A stretch of 64,000 bases of DNA from MFD04580-c1 sp963702995 (GCA_963702995.1 OY969783.1:4340001-4404000), one strand, 5' to 3'. Positions 55,792-64,000 are shown, counted from the first letter of the stretch. The notes: a model not told the origin generated them from the sequence alone. Program-made: numbers and translations.

Positions 55792-58641
55792 ATGCACGTA
55801 CCGTCTCGGTCCAAAAGCCGAACGCTCCGCCGTTCCGCCATGCTGGCGGCGATGGCGGTGGCGGGGCTTGCCGGCCTCTCGCCGCGACACGCGGGCGCCC
55901 AGGTCTCACCCGATGAAACGATCAAGTCGCTGAAGATGGCCGAAGGGCTTGAAGCGACGGTCTTCTCCGCCGAGCCGGACGTCGTCAACCCGACCAACAT
56001 CGACGTCGATGCCAAGGGCCGCGTCTGGGTCACCGAGGCGGCGAACTACCGCAAGTTCAAGTATCGCCCCGAGGGCGATCGCATCCTCATCCTCGAAGAC
56101 ACCAAGCACACGGGGCATTTTGACAGCGTGAAGGTCTTCTACCAAGACCCCAAGCTGTTCGCGCCGCTGGGCATTTCGGTCATCGGCGACAAGGTCTATG
56201 TCGCGCAGTCGCCTGATGTGCTGGTCTTCACGATCGACCCGGCCGGCGACAAGCCCGCCGGGCCGCCGGAGGTGCTGTTCACCGGCTTCGGCGGTGTGAA
56301 TCACGATCACGGCGTCCACTCGGGCGTGCTGGGGCCGGACGGCCGCTATTACTTCAACTGCGGCAACGAGGGAGGCACGGGCTATATCAAGCATGCCGAT
56401 GGCTCCCCGGTCGTCGATTCCACCGGCAGCGAGATCGGCAAGGGCGCCAAGATTTGGCGCGGCAAGGAGAAGCCGAAGGACGTGCAGGGGTACACCGACG
56501 GGTACGCCTTCCGCTGCGACCCGGACGGCAAGAACTTCGAGACGCTTGGGTACAACTTCCGGAACAACTTCGAGCTCTGCGTGGACTCGTTCGGCACCGT
56601 CTTCCAGTCGGACAACGACGACGACGGCAACCAGGGCACGCGCATCAACTTTGTTATGGAAGGGGGCAACTATGGCTACAAGGGCCCTACCGGGTCCGCC
56701 TGGACGCGCGACGCCACGTTGATCCCCGGCCAGACCAAGCAGGAAGCCCACTGGCACCAGCGTTGGCCGGGCGTCGTCCCGAACATGATGTTCACGGGCG
56801 GCGGCTCGCCGACGGGCATCTGCGTCTACGAAGGCGATCTGCTCCCCAAGGAATATCGCGGCGCCCTGCTCCATTGCGACCCCGGCCCGCGCGTCGTCCG
56901 CGCTTACCAGACGAGCCCCAGCGGCTCCTACCCGACCGGCATCATGAAATTGAATGAGCCGCTTGAAGGCGCTTCGGACCAGGGCGCGGGCTATAAGGCC
57001 GTCGCCCTGGAGATCGCCAGGGGGGACAGCGACAAGTGGTTCCGTCCGGTGGACGTCTGCGTCGCCCCGGACGGGTCGCTCTTCGTCGCCGACTGGTACG
57101 ACCCGGGCGTCGGCGGCCACAACATGCAGGACGCGAAGGACGAAAAGGACGCCGCCCATCTGCACGGGCGCATCTATCGGATCGCGCCGAAGGGGCACAA
57201 ATATGCTCCGCAGGCGGCCGATGTGTTCACCGTCGATGGGGCGATTGAGGCTCTGAAGAGCCCCAACGTCGCCACCCGCGCCCTGGCTTACAACCGGCTC
57301 AACCTCCAGAACGCGCCGGATACGAAGGCCGTCAAGGACCTGTTCATGTCCGACGCCGACCCGCGGATCCGCGCCCGCGCCTTCTGGCTGCTCGCCCGAA
57401 CGCACGGGGGTGACGCGTTCGTGCAGCAGGCGCTGTCCGACAAGAACCCGGACATTCGCGTGGCGGCCGTCCGCGCGGCACGTCAGATCAAGATGGACAT
57501 GGTCGAAGTCGCCAAGACGTCGATGAACGACACCAACCCCGCCGTTCTGCGCGAATTGGCCCTCGCGATGAACTACGAACCCGCCGACCGGGCGATCCCG
57601 GTCCTGGTGGGCCTGGCCGACAAGTTTGACGGCAAGGACCGCTGGTATCTTGAAGCGATCGGCATCGGCGCCCGAGGCAAAGAAACGGAATTGCTCGAGG
57701 CGTGGCAAAAGGGTCGTAAGAACAACGACGCCGAAGTGGCCCGGCAACTGCAATGGCGACTGAAGATGGAACCGCCGGCCGGCATGGCCGACCCGGTGAA
57801 GCCGGCCGATGCCGGCAAGGCGGGCGAGCCCAAGGCCGCCACCCCCGCCAAGCCGCCCGCCGGAGCGGCCGGTCCTCGCACCGCCGCCGACCCGACAGAC
57901 GGGAGGGCTCCCCGCCCTTTCGTGGGTAGGCGGGGAGCCGATTACGGCGTTCTCCGCCCGGCTGCGACCGAAGCAGCCATGATGCATCCCGCGGCCGCCG
58001 CTGGCGCTTCTCTCGGGGCAACCGGGGAAAGCGCCGGCGGCCAGCCCGTTCAAGAGGTTAAGGCCGTACTGAGCCTGTTCCTGAACGGCGGCCTGCTCGA
58101 CATGGCCGTCGCTGCGCCCACCAGCGCACCGTCAACGCGGCCGGCACCGCTTGTTTTCAAGGATAAGGATGGAAAGGTCTTCCCCGACTTTAAGAAGCTG
58201 GCCGACATGAAAGGCGACCCGAAACTCGGGGCGGCCGTCTTTCGCAACGCCCAGGGCCTGAACTGCATCCGCTGCCATCAGATCGGCGATGAAGGAGGCA
58301 TGATCGGCCCGCCACTGACAACGGTCGGCCAGAAGCTCAGCAAAGACCAGATGTACGAATCGATCTTCCTCCCCAGCGCCTCAATTTTGATGGGATACGA
58401 GGACTGGATCGTGAAGAACAAGGACGGCGATGTCTTCGAAGGCCTGCTCGTCGAAGACACCCCCGACCACATCACGATCAAAGACGTCCAGGGGCAGTAT
58501 CACGACATCAAGCTCGACGACGTGGCTTCCAGAAAGCAGCTCCAGACCTCCATCATGCCCGAGGGGCTTCAGGCGGGCGTGACGCAGAAGGAAATGATCG
58601 ATCTGGTCGAGTACCTGACGACGCTGAAGAACGCGGAATGA
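55792..58641 (+). CDS. PVC-type heme-binding CxxCH protein with membrane-bound dehydrogenase domain
   Basis: A 949-residue exported protein. After a signal region (SAMLAAMAVAGLAGLSPRHA) the GSDH-like propeller of the planctomycete membrane-bound dehydrogenase family has PTNIDVDAKGRVWVTEAANY, VNHDHGVHSGVLGPDGRYYF and SLFVADWYDPGVGGHNMQDA. HEAT-like repeats follow (NVATRALAYNRLNLQNA, RIRARAFWLLARTHGGDA). The C-terminal c-heme domain has LNCIRCHQIGDEGGMIGPPL, with Cys825, Cys828 and His829, and the terminal TIKDVQGQYHDIKLDDVA segment. It should oxidise an extracytoplasmic substrate and pass electrons to heme c; the substrate is unknown. A palindromic repeat at 57901-57940 lies in the linker at residues 704-717, read in frame. 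Confidence 0.85.
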   Translation: MHVPSRSKSRTLRRSAMLAAMAVAGLAGLSPRHAGAQVSPDETIKSLKMAEGLEATVFSAEPDVVNPTNIDVDAKGRVWVTEAANYRKFKYRPEGDRILILEDTKHTGHFDSVKVFYQDPKLFAPLGISVIGDKVYVAQSPDVLVFTIDPAGDKPAGPPEVLFTGFGGVNHDHGVHSGVLGPDGRYYFNCGNEGGTGYIKHADGSPVVDSTGSEIGKGAKIWRGKEKPKDVQGYTDGYAFRCDPDGKNFETLGYNFRNNFELCVDSFGTVFQSDNDDDGNQGTRINFVMEGGNYGYKGPTGSAWTRDATLIPGQTKQEAHWHQRWPGVVPNMMFTGGGSPTGICVYEGDLLPKEYRGALLHCDPGPRVVRAYQTSPSGSYPTGIMKLNEPLEGASDQGAGYKAVALEIARGDSDKWFRPVDVCVAPDGSLFVADWYDPGVGGHNMQDAKDEKDAAHLHGRIYRIAPKGHKYAPQAADVFTVDGAIEALKSPNVATRALAYNRLNLQNAPDTKAVKDLFMSDADPRIRARAFWLLARTHGGDAFVQQALSDKNPDIRVAAVRAARQIKMDMVEVAKTSMNDTNPAVLRELALAMNYEPADRAIPVLVGLADKFDGKDRWYLEAIGIGARGKETELLEAWQKGRKNNDAEVARQLQWRLKMEPPAGMADPVKPADAGKAGEPKAATPAKPPAGAAGPRTAADPTDGRAPRPFVGRRGADYGVLRPAATEAAMMHPAAAAGASLGATGESAGGQPVQEVKAVLSLFLNGGLLDMAVAAPTSAPSTRPAPLVFKDKDGKVFPDFKKLADMKGDPKLGAAVFRNAQGLNCIRCHQIGDEGGMIGPPLTTVGQKLSKDQMYESIFLPSASILMGYEDWIVKNKDGDVFEGLLVEDTPDHITIKDVQGQYHDIKLDDVASRKQLQTSIMPEGLQAGVTQKEMIDLVEYLTTLKNAE
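57901..57940. repeat. Palindromic repeat inside the PVC heme-protein coding sequence
   Basis: GGCTCCCCGCC and GGCGGGGAGCC are perfect 11-base complements around CTTTCGTGGGTA. The sequence is translated in the low-complexity linker and has no match to the coding style on either side. It looks like an inserted small element. Confidence 0.6.
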
Positions 58642-58685
58642 GGCATTAGCCGCCCTTCAACGCCTGACGATGCGCAGCCCGATCC

Positions 58686-59624
58686 TCAGCCAAGTTCGCC
58701 GAGCAACGCGTCCCAGTTCTCTGCCTCGCCGTCAATCAGCCTGTCAATCAGCATCTCCAGCGCGTCCAAATCTTGAATCGCACTAAGCTTCATCCGTGTG
58801 GAAGCGTTGATCTCGCCAAACCGCTTGGTGCCCGCCCGTAACAGAACCGACCGTGCTTCCTCTGCCCTGCCTTGGGAGATCCCCTGCGTGATCCCCTGCG
58901 TGATCCCCTGCGTGATCCCTTGTTGGAGCCCTCGCTCCAAGCCAACCCGCACGATTTCCTGGTAGGTCGTCGATTCTTCCATTGTTGTGACTCCTCTAAG
59001 CACTTGATTGGTCACTTCATCGGGCCACCGCAGCCCCATCATGAGGCGGGTCGCGGCCCATAGTTCCGCCGCCGTCTGAGGGGCGACCTCCACCTGGAGG
59101 CGGCGGCCGATCGCCTCGATCAGTGGCGGAAGATCGCTCGCGCTGATGTTGCTGATCGGGGCAAGAGGCAGCGTTCCGGCCCCGCCCGCGAGCACATCCC
59201 CCGGCGAAAGCTCCCAGACCCGGATCAGGTGGTACTGGAACAAGAGCCGATGATGCGGCAACTGCGTCAGTTCGATCCCCCCGGTCATTGCCGGCACCCA
59301 AGCCTGCGGCCGTAGCAGAAAGACAACGCTCCAGACACTCAGGCCGGTTTGTCTGGCAGCCAATGCATTGTACGCCAGGATGCGGCGGTCCATCGTCGCA
59401 TCCGCCGACGCCTGAAACTCAAAATGGGCGACGTAGTCCGTGGCCGCCGAGGTCGCGTCTGTACCCGTCACCCGAATCAGCTTATCCGCGGCCGTGCTGA
59501 CGACCGAAAGGTCGGCATCGACGATCTCCAGCCGCTTGCCGGCGGGCAACCCGGCCAGCCGAACCCAGTCGGCCGGATAGCCCTGAACCATGTGCTTGCT
59601 GGTCGCATCAAACGGGCGCGGCAC
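58686..59624 (-). CDS. Rpn-like PD-(D/E)XK nuclease-family protein with GITQ repeats
   Basis: A 312-residue protein. Its N-terminal core has RLEIVDADLSVVSTAADKLI and DYVAHFEFQASADATMDRRI, the D...EFQ arrangement of the Rpn/PD-(D/E)XK transposase-nuclease family. Near residue 235 it has GLQQGITQGITQGITQGISQ, coded by 12-bp tandem repeats, and then a helical tail (TRMKLSAIQDLDALEMLIDR). The start is GTG at 59624, preceded by GAGGACG. Related proteins are multi-copy in planctomycetes; recombination-promoting nuclease activity is shown only for E. coli Rpn proteins. Confidence 0.75.
   Translation of the reverse strand: MPRPFDATSKHMVQGYPADWVRLAGLPAGKRLEIVDADLSVVSTAADKLIRVTGTDATSAATDYVAHFEFQASADATMDRRILAYNALAARQTGLSVWSVVFLLRPQAWVPAMTGGIELTQLPHHRLLFQYHLIRVWELSPGDVLAGGAGTLPLAPISNISASDLPPLIEAIGRRLQVEVAPQTAAELWAATRLMMGLRWPDEVTNQVLRGVTTMEESTTYQEIVRVGLERGLQQGITQGITQGITQGISQGRAEEARSVLLRAGTKRFGEINASTRMKLSAIQDLDALEMLIDRLIDGEAENWDALLGELG
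58877..58924. repeat. 12-bp tandem repeat inside the Rpn-like gene
   Basis: About four copies of GATCCCCTGCGT encode GITQ repeats on the minus strand. Changes in copy number would add or remove four residues without shifting the frame. Confidence 0.8.
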
Positions 59625-59653
59625 GATAACGTCCTCGTTGCTGAAATCGGTTA

Positions 59654-60535
59654 CTACAGCGCCTCATACGGCTGATCGAACAGCGCCGACGCCCCTTTCA
59701 CGTCGCCCGTGTCGAAGCCTTTGCGGAACCACTTCATCCGCTGGGCCGACGTTCCGTGCGTGAACGTATCGGGGACGACGGTTCCGCGGGCTTGTTTCTG
59801 AAGGCGGTCGTCGCCGATCTGGTTGGCGGCGTTCAGGGCCGACTCGATGTCGCCCGGCTCCAGGAACTTATACTTGTCCTGCCCGAAATGCGCCCAGACC
59901 CCCGCAAGGTAGTCGGCCTGCAACTCCAGCCGGACGGACATGTGGTGCTGCTCCAGATCAGACCCGGTGCGGCGCGCCTTATTCACGATGTCAGCGTACC
60001 CCAGCAGCGCCTGCACGTGATGGCCCACCTCATGGGCGACGACGTAAGCCCGGGCGAACTCGCCCGGCGCATTCAGTTTCCGCTGCATGTCCTGGTAGAA
60101 GGAAAGGTCGATGTAGACGTTTTTGTCTCCGCCGCAATAGAACGGCCCGACCGCCGCATCGGCCGCCCCGCAAGCGGACTGAACCTGGTCTCGGAACAGG
60201 ACCAGGGTCGGCTTGGGGTATTCGCGTCCCATCTGGCGGAATTGCTCGGTCCAGACGTCCTCCGTGTCGCGGAGGATGACCTTGGTGAACTTGGCGAGCT
60301 TTTCCTCTTCCGGATCGGCCGCGGCGGTCTGGCCGTTGGGGAGCTGGGTGGTCTGCTGCTGGGACGGCGACCCCTGCCCGAGCAGGGCCGACAGTTGCGC
60401 CGGGTCCACCTTGAAGATCAGGGCCAGGATCAGGATCACCAGTCCGCCCCCGCCCGCGGCGATGCCCATCCGTTGCGGGGACATGCCTCTGCGGTCATCC
60501 ACGTTCGCGCTCTCTTCACGATCTTCCCACTTCAT
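59654..60535 (-). CDS. Neutral zinc metallopeptidase (YpfJ family)
   Basis: A 293-residue membrane-anchored protease. A single N-terminal helix (IAAGGGGLVILILALIF) precedes a Gln-rich linker and the peptidase domain. The domain contains ACGAADAAVGPFYCGGDKNV, YIDLSFYQDMQRKLN, the zinc site VVAHEVGHHVQALLG (His168, Glu169, His172) and the third-ligand helix RLELQADYLAGVWAHFG. The family is predicted to cleave proteins at the cell envelope; substrates are unknown. The ATG at 60535 gives MKWEDREE, the usual start of this family. It is followed on the same strand by the Rpn-like gene, 30 bp downstream. Confidence 0.9.
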   Translation of the reverse strand: MKWEDREESANVDDRRGMSPQRMGIAAGGGGLVILILALIFKVDPAQLSALLGQGSPSQQQTTQLPNGQTAAADPEEEKLAKFTKVILRDTEDVWTEQFRQMGREYPKPTLVLFRDQVQSACGAADAAVGPFYCGGDKNVYIDLSFYQDMQRKLNAPGEFARAYVVAHEVGHHVQALLGYADIVNKARRTGSDLEQHHMSVRLELQADYLAGVWAHFGQDKYKFLEPGDIESALNAANQIGDDRLQKQARGTVVPDTFTHGTSAQRMKWFRKGFDTGDVKGASALFDQPYEAL

Positions 60536-60673
60536 GGCGGTATTCCTCGTTTGGCGATTCGTGTCAAGTGGCACGGCTCGCGCCCGGAAGATAGCACATC
60601 GTCAGGGGTTTAACCCCGGCCGACCCGCCGAGAGTCGCTCCGCCGGCGCTGCGACGGGCGGAATAATCGACGA

Positions 60674-60703
60674 TTGCCACACACTCTGAAGGTTTGATAT
60701 ACT
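60674..60703 (+). promoter_or_regulatory. Candidate promoter of the prepilin-type gene
   Basis: TTGCCA at 60674-60679 and TATACT at 60698-60703 are 18 bp apart, each one base from consensus. The transcript would start near 60710, and GGGAGGAAA at 60751-60759 lies in its leader. Confidence 0.5.
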
Positions 60704-60799
60704 ATCGGGTCGCCCGGAGCCGGCAGGACGCGGAGGGGCATCGCCGCTGTCGGGAGGAAAGCATTCATCTCCTTGGTTCTGCACAGATCGGAGCCGCCT

Positions 60800-61606
60800 G
60801 TGACACCGTCCACCGCGACATTCAAGACACCGCTTCGGCCGATCCGCCGCGCCGGCTTCACTTTGGTGGAACTCTTGGTCGTGATCGGCATTATCGCCCT
60901 TTTAGTCAGCATTCTCCTCCCCACGCTGGGCCGGGCCCGGGAGCAGGCCTACCAGGTGAAATGCCTTAGCAACCTGCGGCAGATCGGCCAGGCGTTCACC
61001 ATGTACGCAAATGAGAATAAGGGGTGGTTTCCGTTCGTCGGTTCCAAAGGCAACCCGCGCGAAGAAGACTGGATCTGGTGGCAGCAGACGCCCAGCCCGC
61101 CCGGCCGCCCAATTGCCGACGTGACTCAGTCGCGCGTGGCCCCGTACGTTCAAGGCTTCAAACCCGAATTGTTCCGCTGCCCCAACGACCCCCGCGCCGC
61201 GACCGACGCGTACCCGTATAGCTACTCGATGTCGCACTTCATGGCCCCGAACTACAGTTCGCAGTTCCTCAACACCGCAACCAGTGCGACCGATGTGACG
61301 AAGCTCGCTGGCATCCGAAATGCCTCCGAGAAGGTCCTGCTTGTCGAGGAGGACCGTTCCAGCCTGGACGACGGGCATTGGGACGTCGCCGTCTTCAACT
61401 TCAGCGGCGCGAAGGTGGGAGGCGGCGCCAACCTGCTCGACATCCACCACGATCGTAAGCCGTCAAAGCCCGATTCGTCGTTCGATGTGAACACGGTGCT
61501 GCCCAACGCCGAGTTTCGGGGCAACGTGCTCTACGTTGACTCCCATGGCGGCTTTGACCCCCGAAGCTGGGCACACCTCGATAGACACATCTACCCGCGC
61601 TATTAG
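60800..61606 (+). CDS. Prepilin-type N-terminal cleavage/methylation domain protein (type II secretion/pseudopilin-like)
   Basis: A protein of about 268 residues. IRRAGFTLVELLVVIGIIAL is the class III signal: cleavage before Phe, which would be methylated, and Glu at +5. It is followed by LLPTLGRAREQAYQVKCLSN and a C-terminal beta-rich domain with NVLYVDSHGGF, resembling the H-x9-DG proteins abundant in planctomycetes. It is probably processed by a prepilin peptidase and assembled in a pseudopilus, or anchored to the membrane. The start codon is uncertain: GTG at 60800 gives a 19-residue leader, while TTG at 60773 gives 28. The candidate promoter at 60674 fits both. Confidence 0.75.
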   Translation: MTPSTATFKTPLRPIRRAGFTLVELLVVIGIIALLVSILLPTLGRAREQAYQVKCLSNLRQIGQAFTMYANENKGWFPFVGSKGNPREEDWIWWQQTPSPPGRPIADVTQSRVAPYVQGFKPELFRCPNDPRAATDAYPYSYSMSHFMAPNYSSQFLNTATSATDVTKLAGIRNASEKVLLVEEDRSSLDDGHWDVAVFNFSGAKVGGGANLLDIHHDRKPSKPDSSFDVNTVLPNAEFRGNVLYVDSHGGFDPRSWAHLDRHIYPRY

Positions 61607-61797
61607 AGATGCCGCGTCCCGCCCGCGCCGTCCGGAAGCGCCCCGGGTGCTTCCTTCTTCGTGACTTGCCACGCCCCCATCGGTATGCTCTGCCGCCGCG
61701 TCTGCGCGGAGTGCGGCCTGCTTCAGGCCGCTCGTCTTAAGCGGCTTGAGCCGGCGGGGCCAAGCGGTTTGCCCTATTGATAACGGAGGCACTTTCG

Positions 61798-62661
61798 ATG
61801 GCCATTCACATCGGCGTCAACGCCTGGATCTGGACCAGCCCTTTCACCACCAGCGACCCCGAGTCGCTCGCTTTGCTCGACAGGGCGAAGCAGATGGGCT
61901 TCGAGACGTTCGAGTTCGGGCTGGAAGACCCGTCGCACGTCGATCCCGCCAAGCTCAAGGAACGCGCCCGGGCGACCGGGCTGCGCCTGGTCATTTGCGG
62001 CGCCTTTGGCCCCGACCGCGACCTGACGCACGATGACGCCTCCGTCCGTCAGAACAGCCTCGACTACATCACAAAAGCCATCGAAATCTGCCAGAAGAGC
62101 GGCACCCCCACGCTCGCCGGGCCGATGTACTCGGCCGTCGGAAAGCGCCGCCACGTCTCCCCCGACCAGAAGCGGAAGGAATGGGATCTGGCTGTCGAAG
62201 GCCTCAAGAAGGCAGGCAAGATTGCCGCCGATCATGGCGTTCGGCTCGCGGTCGAGCCGCTCAACCGCTTCGAGACCGACCTGATCAACACCGCCGAGCA
62301 GCTTGAGAAGCTCCTCAATGCGATCGACATGAAGAACGTCGGTTTCCATCTCGACACGTTCCACATGAACATTGAAGAGAAGGACACCGGCGCCGCCATC
62401 AAGCGGGCGAAGGGCCGCCTCTTTCACTTCCACGCGTGCGAGAATGACCGCGGCGCGCCCGGCAGCGGCAAGAACATCGACTGGGAAGGGACGGCCGCCG
62501 GCTTGAAAGAGATCGGCTACGACGGCGACGCCGTCATTGAAAGCTTCACCCCCAAGACCAAGTCGATCGCGGCGGCCGCAGCGATCTGGCGAACTCTCGC
62601 CCCCACGCAGGACGCCCTGGCATCCGACGGCCTGGCGTTCCTCAAGAAGGTCCTTCATTGA
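61798..62661 (+). CDS. Sugar phosphate isomerase/epimerase, D-tagatose/D-allulose 3-epimerase-like
   Basis: A 287-residue TIM-barrel enzyme (AP-endonuclease-2 superfamily). The metal ligands typical of D-tagatose 3-epimerases are in place: Glu153 in LAVEPLNRFETD, Asp186 in GFHLDTFHMNIEEKD, His212 in LFHFHACENDRGAPGSG, and Glu248 in AVIESFT. The family epimerises ketohexoses at C3; some relatives act on oxidised sugars. The DUF1080 gene follows 168 bp downstream, which suggests a shared role in 3-keto-sugar or rare-sugar catabolism. GGAGG at 61785-61789 places the start at 61798. Confidence 0.85.
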   Translation: MAIHIGVNAWIWTSPFTTSDPESLALLDRAKQMGFETFEFGLEDPSHVDPAKLKERARATGLRLVICGAFGPDRDLTHDDASVRQNSLDYITKAIEICQKSGTPTLAGPMYSAVGKRRHVSPDQKRKEWDLAVEGLKKAGKIAADHGVRLAVEPLNRFETDLINTAEQLEKLLNAIDMKNVGFHLDTFHMNIEEKDTGAAIKRAKGRLFHFHACENDRGAPGSGKNIDWEGTAAGLKEIGYDGDAVIESFTPKTKSIAAAAAIWRTLAPTQDALASDGLAFLKKVLH

Positions 62662-62829
62662 GATCAGCCTCAAGCTCCCCTGCGGGCGCCGGCCCGCGCA
62701 CAAACGAACCTGGGTTCGAAGGGTATTGATGCCGGGGCCGACACCGGCCCCGGCCGCTCGGCCGGCGGCTGACACGCCCACGCTGCTCGCGCCTCGTGAC
62801 CCTGATCATCATCCTATTGGGAGACCCTC

Positions 62830-63648
62830 ATGCGCAACTGCTTCGCCAGACGATTGAACCGCCTCGCCCTCGCGGCCGTGATCGGCATCGGAGCGGCCGC
62901 CACGCTCGCCCGCGCCGCCGACGCGCCCAAGCCCGAGAAGAAGGCGCCGGCCCCCACCACCAACCTCCCCAAGACTGGCTCACCGGCCGAGCTCCCCAAG
63001 CCCGGCCCGGACGGGTACATCCAGCTCTTTAACGGCAAGGATCTGGCGGGCTGGGAAGGCGTCGAAGGGTATTGGTCGGTCAAGGATGGGATGATCTTTG
63101 GCTCCGAGAAGAAGGAGGCCAGCAAGCACACGTTCCTGGTCTACACCGGCTCGAAGTTCAGCGACTTCGAGATGCACTGGAGCTACAAGTTCGCAACGCC
63201 CACAGGCAACTCGGGGCTCCAGTTCCGTTCCAAAGTGGTGGACCCGAACGTGGACAAGGTCGCCGGCTATCAGGCCGATTGCGACGCCGACAATAAGTAC
63301 ACCGGCATCATCTACGACGAAGCCGGCGGCGCTGGCGGCCGCGGCATCATGGCAAAGCGCGGGATGAAGACCCACTGGACCGACGCCCCGAAGCCCGAAG
63401 AAGCACCGCTCGAAAAGTCCGATGCCGAGCTGAAAGAGCTCATTCACAAAACCGACTGGAACGACTGCGTGCTGGTGGTGAAGGGGAACCACATCACCTA
63501 CAGCATCAACGGCAACGTGACGGCCGACCTGATCGACGACAGCCCCAAGGAAGTCAAGGAGGGCGTGTTAGCCTTTCAGATCCACGGCGGTCTTACGATG
63601 GACGTGCTGTTCAAGGACGTGAAGATCAAGCCGCTCGACTCAAAGTAA
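62830..63648 (+). CDS. DUF1080 (3-keto-disaccharide hydrolase-like) exported protein
   Basis: A 272-residue protein with a signal peptide (LNRLALAAVIGIGAAATLAR) and a single concanavalin-like DUF1080 domain. Landmarks are YIQLFNGKDLAGWEGVEGYW, FSDFEMHWSYKFATPTGNSG, LQFRSKVVDPNVDKVAGYQA, NDCVLVVKGNHITYSINGNV and the terminal GVLAFQIHGGLTMDVLFKDV. Several DUF1080 members hydrolyse 3-keto glycosides after oxidation of a sugar, which fits the nearby epimerase. Substrate and activity are not demonstrated here. A perfect terminator follows at 63689-63715. Confidence 0.88.
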   Translation: MRNCFARRLNRLALAAVIGIGAAATLARAADAPKPEKKAPAPTTNLPKTGSPAELPKPGPDGYIQLFNGKDLAGWEGVEGYWSVKDGMIFGSEKKEASKHTFLVYTGSKFSDFEMHWSYKFATPTGNSGLQFRSKVVDPNVDKVAGYQADCDADNKYTGIIYDEAGGAGGRGIMAKRGMKTHWTDAPKPEEAPLEKSDAELKELIHKTDWNDCVLVVKGNHITYSINGNVTADLIDDSPKEVKEGVLAFQIHGGLTMDVLFKDVKIKPLDSK

Positions 63649-63688
63649 TGGAGCGAAGCGGGGTGAACGTCGTCCGGTCAACGAAGAG

Positions 63689-63715
63689 GCCCGCGCCACC
63701 TGGCGCGGGCTTTTT
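63689..63715 (+). terminator. Rho-independent terminator after the DUF1080 gene
   Basis: A 9-bp perfect stem GCCCGCGCC/GGCGCGGGC with an ACCT loop is followed by TTTTT. It is the clearest intrinsic terminator in the window. Confidence 0.9.
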
Positions 63716-63729
63716 CATCGGGTTGCGTG

Positions 63730-63832
63730 GCGACCGCATCGCGGTCCGCGCGTCACCCGCACCGCAGGGCAAGGCTGCATTGTTCGGCTTGGGGGCACGC
63801 ACCGCGTCGGACCGCGATGCGGTCCCTACCGG
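63730..63832. repeat. Family E inverted-repeat element
   Basis: GCGACCGCATCGCGGTCCGC at the left and CGGACCGCGATGCGGTCCCT at the right are reverse complements over at least 16 bases. The element lies behind the terminator and ends about 38 bp before the stop codon of the partial minus-strand gene. Confidence 0.6.
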
Positions 63833-63869
63833 CTCGCGGCTTTCGGCGTGACCTGCGACCCCGCGTCCC

Positions 63870-64000
63870 TTACCCCTCCGGCGTCATCCCCAGCACGATG
63901 TCGAACTTGGCGGCCAGTTCGTTGATTTTCGAGTCCTTGATCGGGGCGAAGTCGATCGTGACGGAGTCGCGTGCCTTGGGGTCGCGGATGCCGCGGTAGA
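63870..64000 (-). CDS. C-terminal end of an unidentified protein (partial)
   Basis: Only the last 42 codons are in the window: YRGIRDPKARDSVTIDFAPI followed by KDSKINELAAKFDIVLGMTP and EG before TAA. The frame is open to the window edge. The sequence is not enough to name a family. Confidence 0.55.
   Translation of the reverse strand, partial: YRGIRDPKARDSVTIDFAPIKDSKINELAAKFDIVLGMTPEG

Noticed and set aside
55906..58053. A 715-codon minus-strand open frame opposite the PVC heme-protein gene.
   Set aside because: Shadow frame; the plus-strand protein has the conserved propeller and heme motifs.

Overview
The window looks like chromosomal DNA of a Planctomycetota bacterium, probably of the class Phycisphaerae. 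It is GC-rich and carries families typical of that phylum: a DUF1552/DUF1592 secreted pair, a PVC-type c-heme dehydrogenase-like protein, an LEPR-type N-terminus on a giant secreted protein, a DUF1080 protein, a prepilin-type protein, and Uma2 and Rpn-like nucleases. No rRNA, tRNA, CRISPR array or complete insertion sequence was seen.

Layout. 0-5.4 kb: HD-domain protein, cation efflux pump, HU-like protein, ferritin-like DUF2383 protein, aldo/keto reductase. 5.5-15.2 kb: secreted degradative proteins (DUF1552, DUF1592 cytochrome, beta-helix protein, glutaminase A) plus a GNAT acetyltransferase. 15.5-18.6 kb: a response regulator and a coupled pair of unknown exported proteins. 19-27 kb: a surface-glycan cluster (GT2, TPR-glycosyltransferase, GT2, GT4, O-antigen-ligase-like protein) and a Uma2 protein. 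27.4-33.7 kb: methyltransferase, lactate dehydrogenase, Schlafen/AlbA-type ATPase-like regulator, ECF sigma/anti-sigma pair, small conserved protein. 34-38.4 kb: aminotransferase, then an overlapping operon of AAA ATPase, DUF4276 (TOPRIM-like) protein and omega-amidase; this is the best candidate for an uncharacterised defence-like module. 38.5-48 kb: DUF11 lipoprotein, multidomain sorbosone-dehydrogenase/malectin protein, membrane metallophosphoesterase, PilT. 48-64 kb: giant AsmA-like DUF748 protein coupled to a lipoprotein, PVC heme protein, Rpn-like nuclease, zinc metallopeptidase, prepilin-type protein, tagatose-3-epimerase-like isomerase, DUF1080 protein, and a partial gene at the edge.

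Two window-wide patterns stand out. First, at least sixteen one-base frame breaks interrupt otherwise well-conserved genes, several of them in short G/C or A runs. This looks more like indel error in the assembly than true decay, so I give each such gene as one CDS and state where the frame changes. Second, the spacers are seeded with several families of short (60-200 bp) palindromic or inverted-repeat elements. One is nested inside another, two lie in frame inside coding sequences, and one supplies the stop codon of a gene.

Functionally the window combines export and breakdown of polymers and sugars (beta-helix, glutaminase, sorbosone dehydrogenase/malectin, DUF1080, epimerase, c-heme proteins), envelope building (glycosyltransferases, AsmA-like protein, lipoproteins, prepilin, PilT) and a patch of accessory genes between about 26.7 and 37.6 kb.
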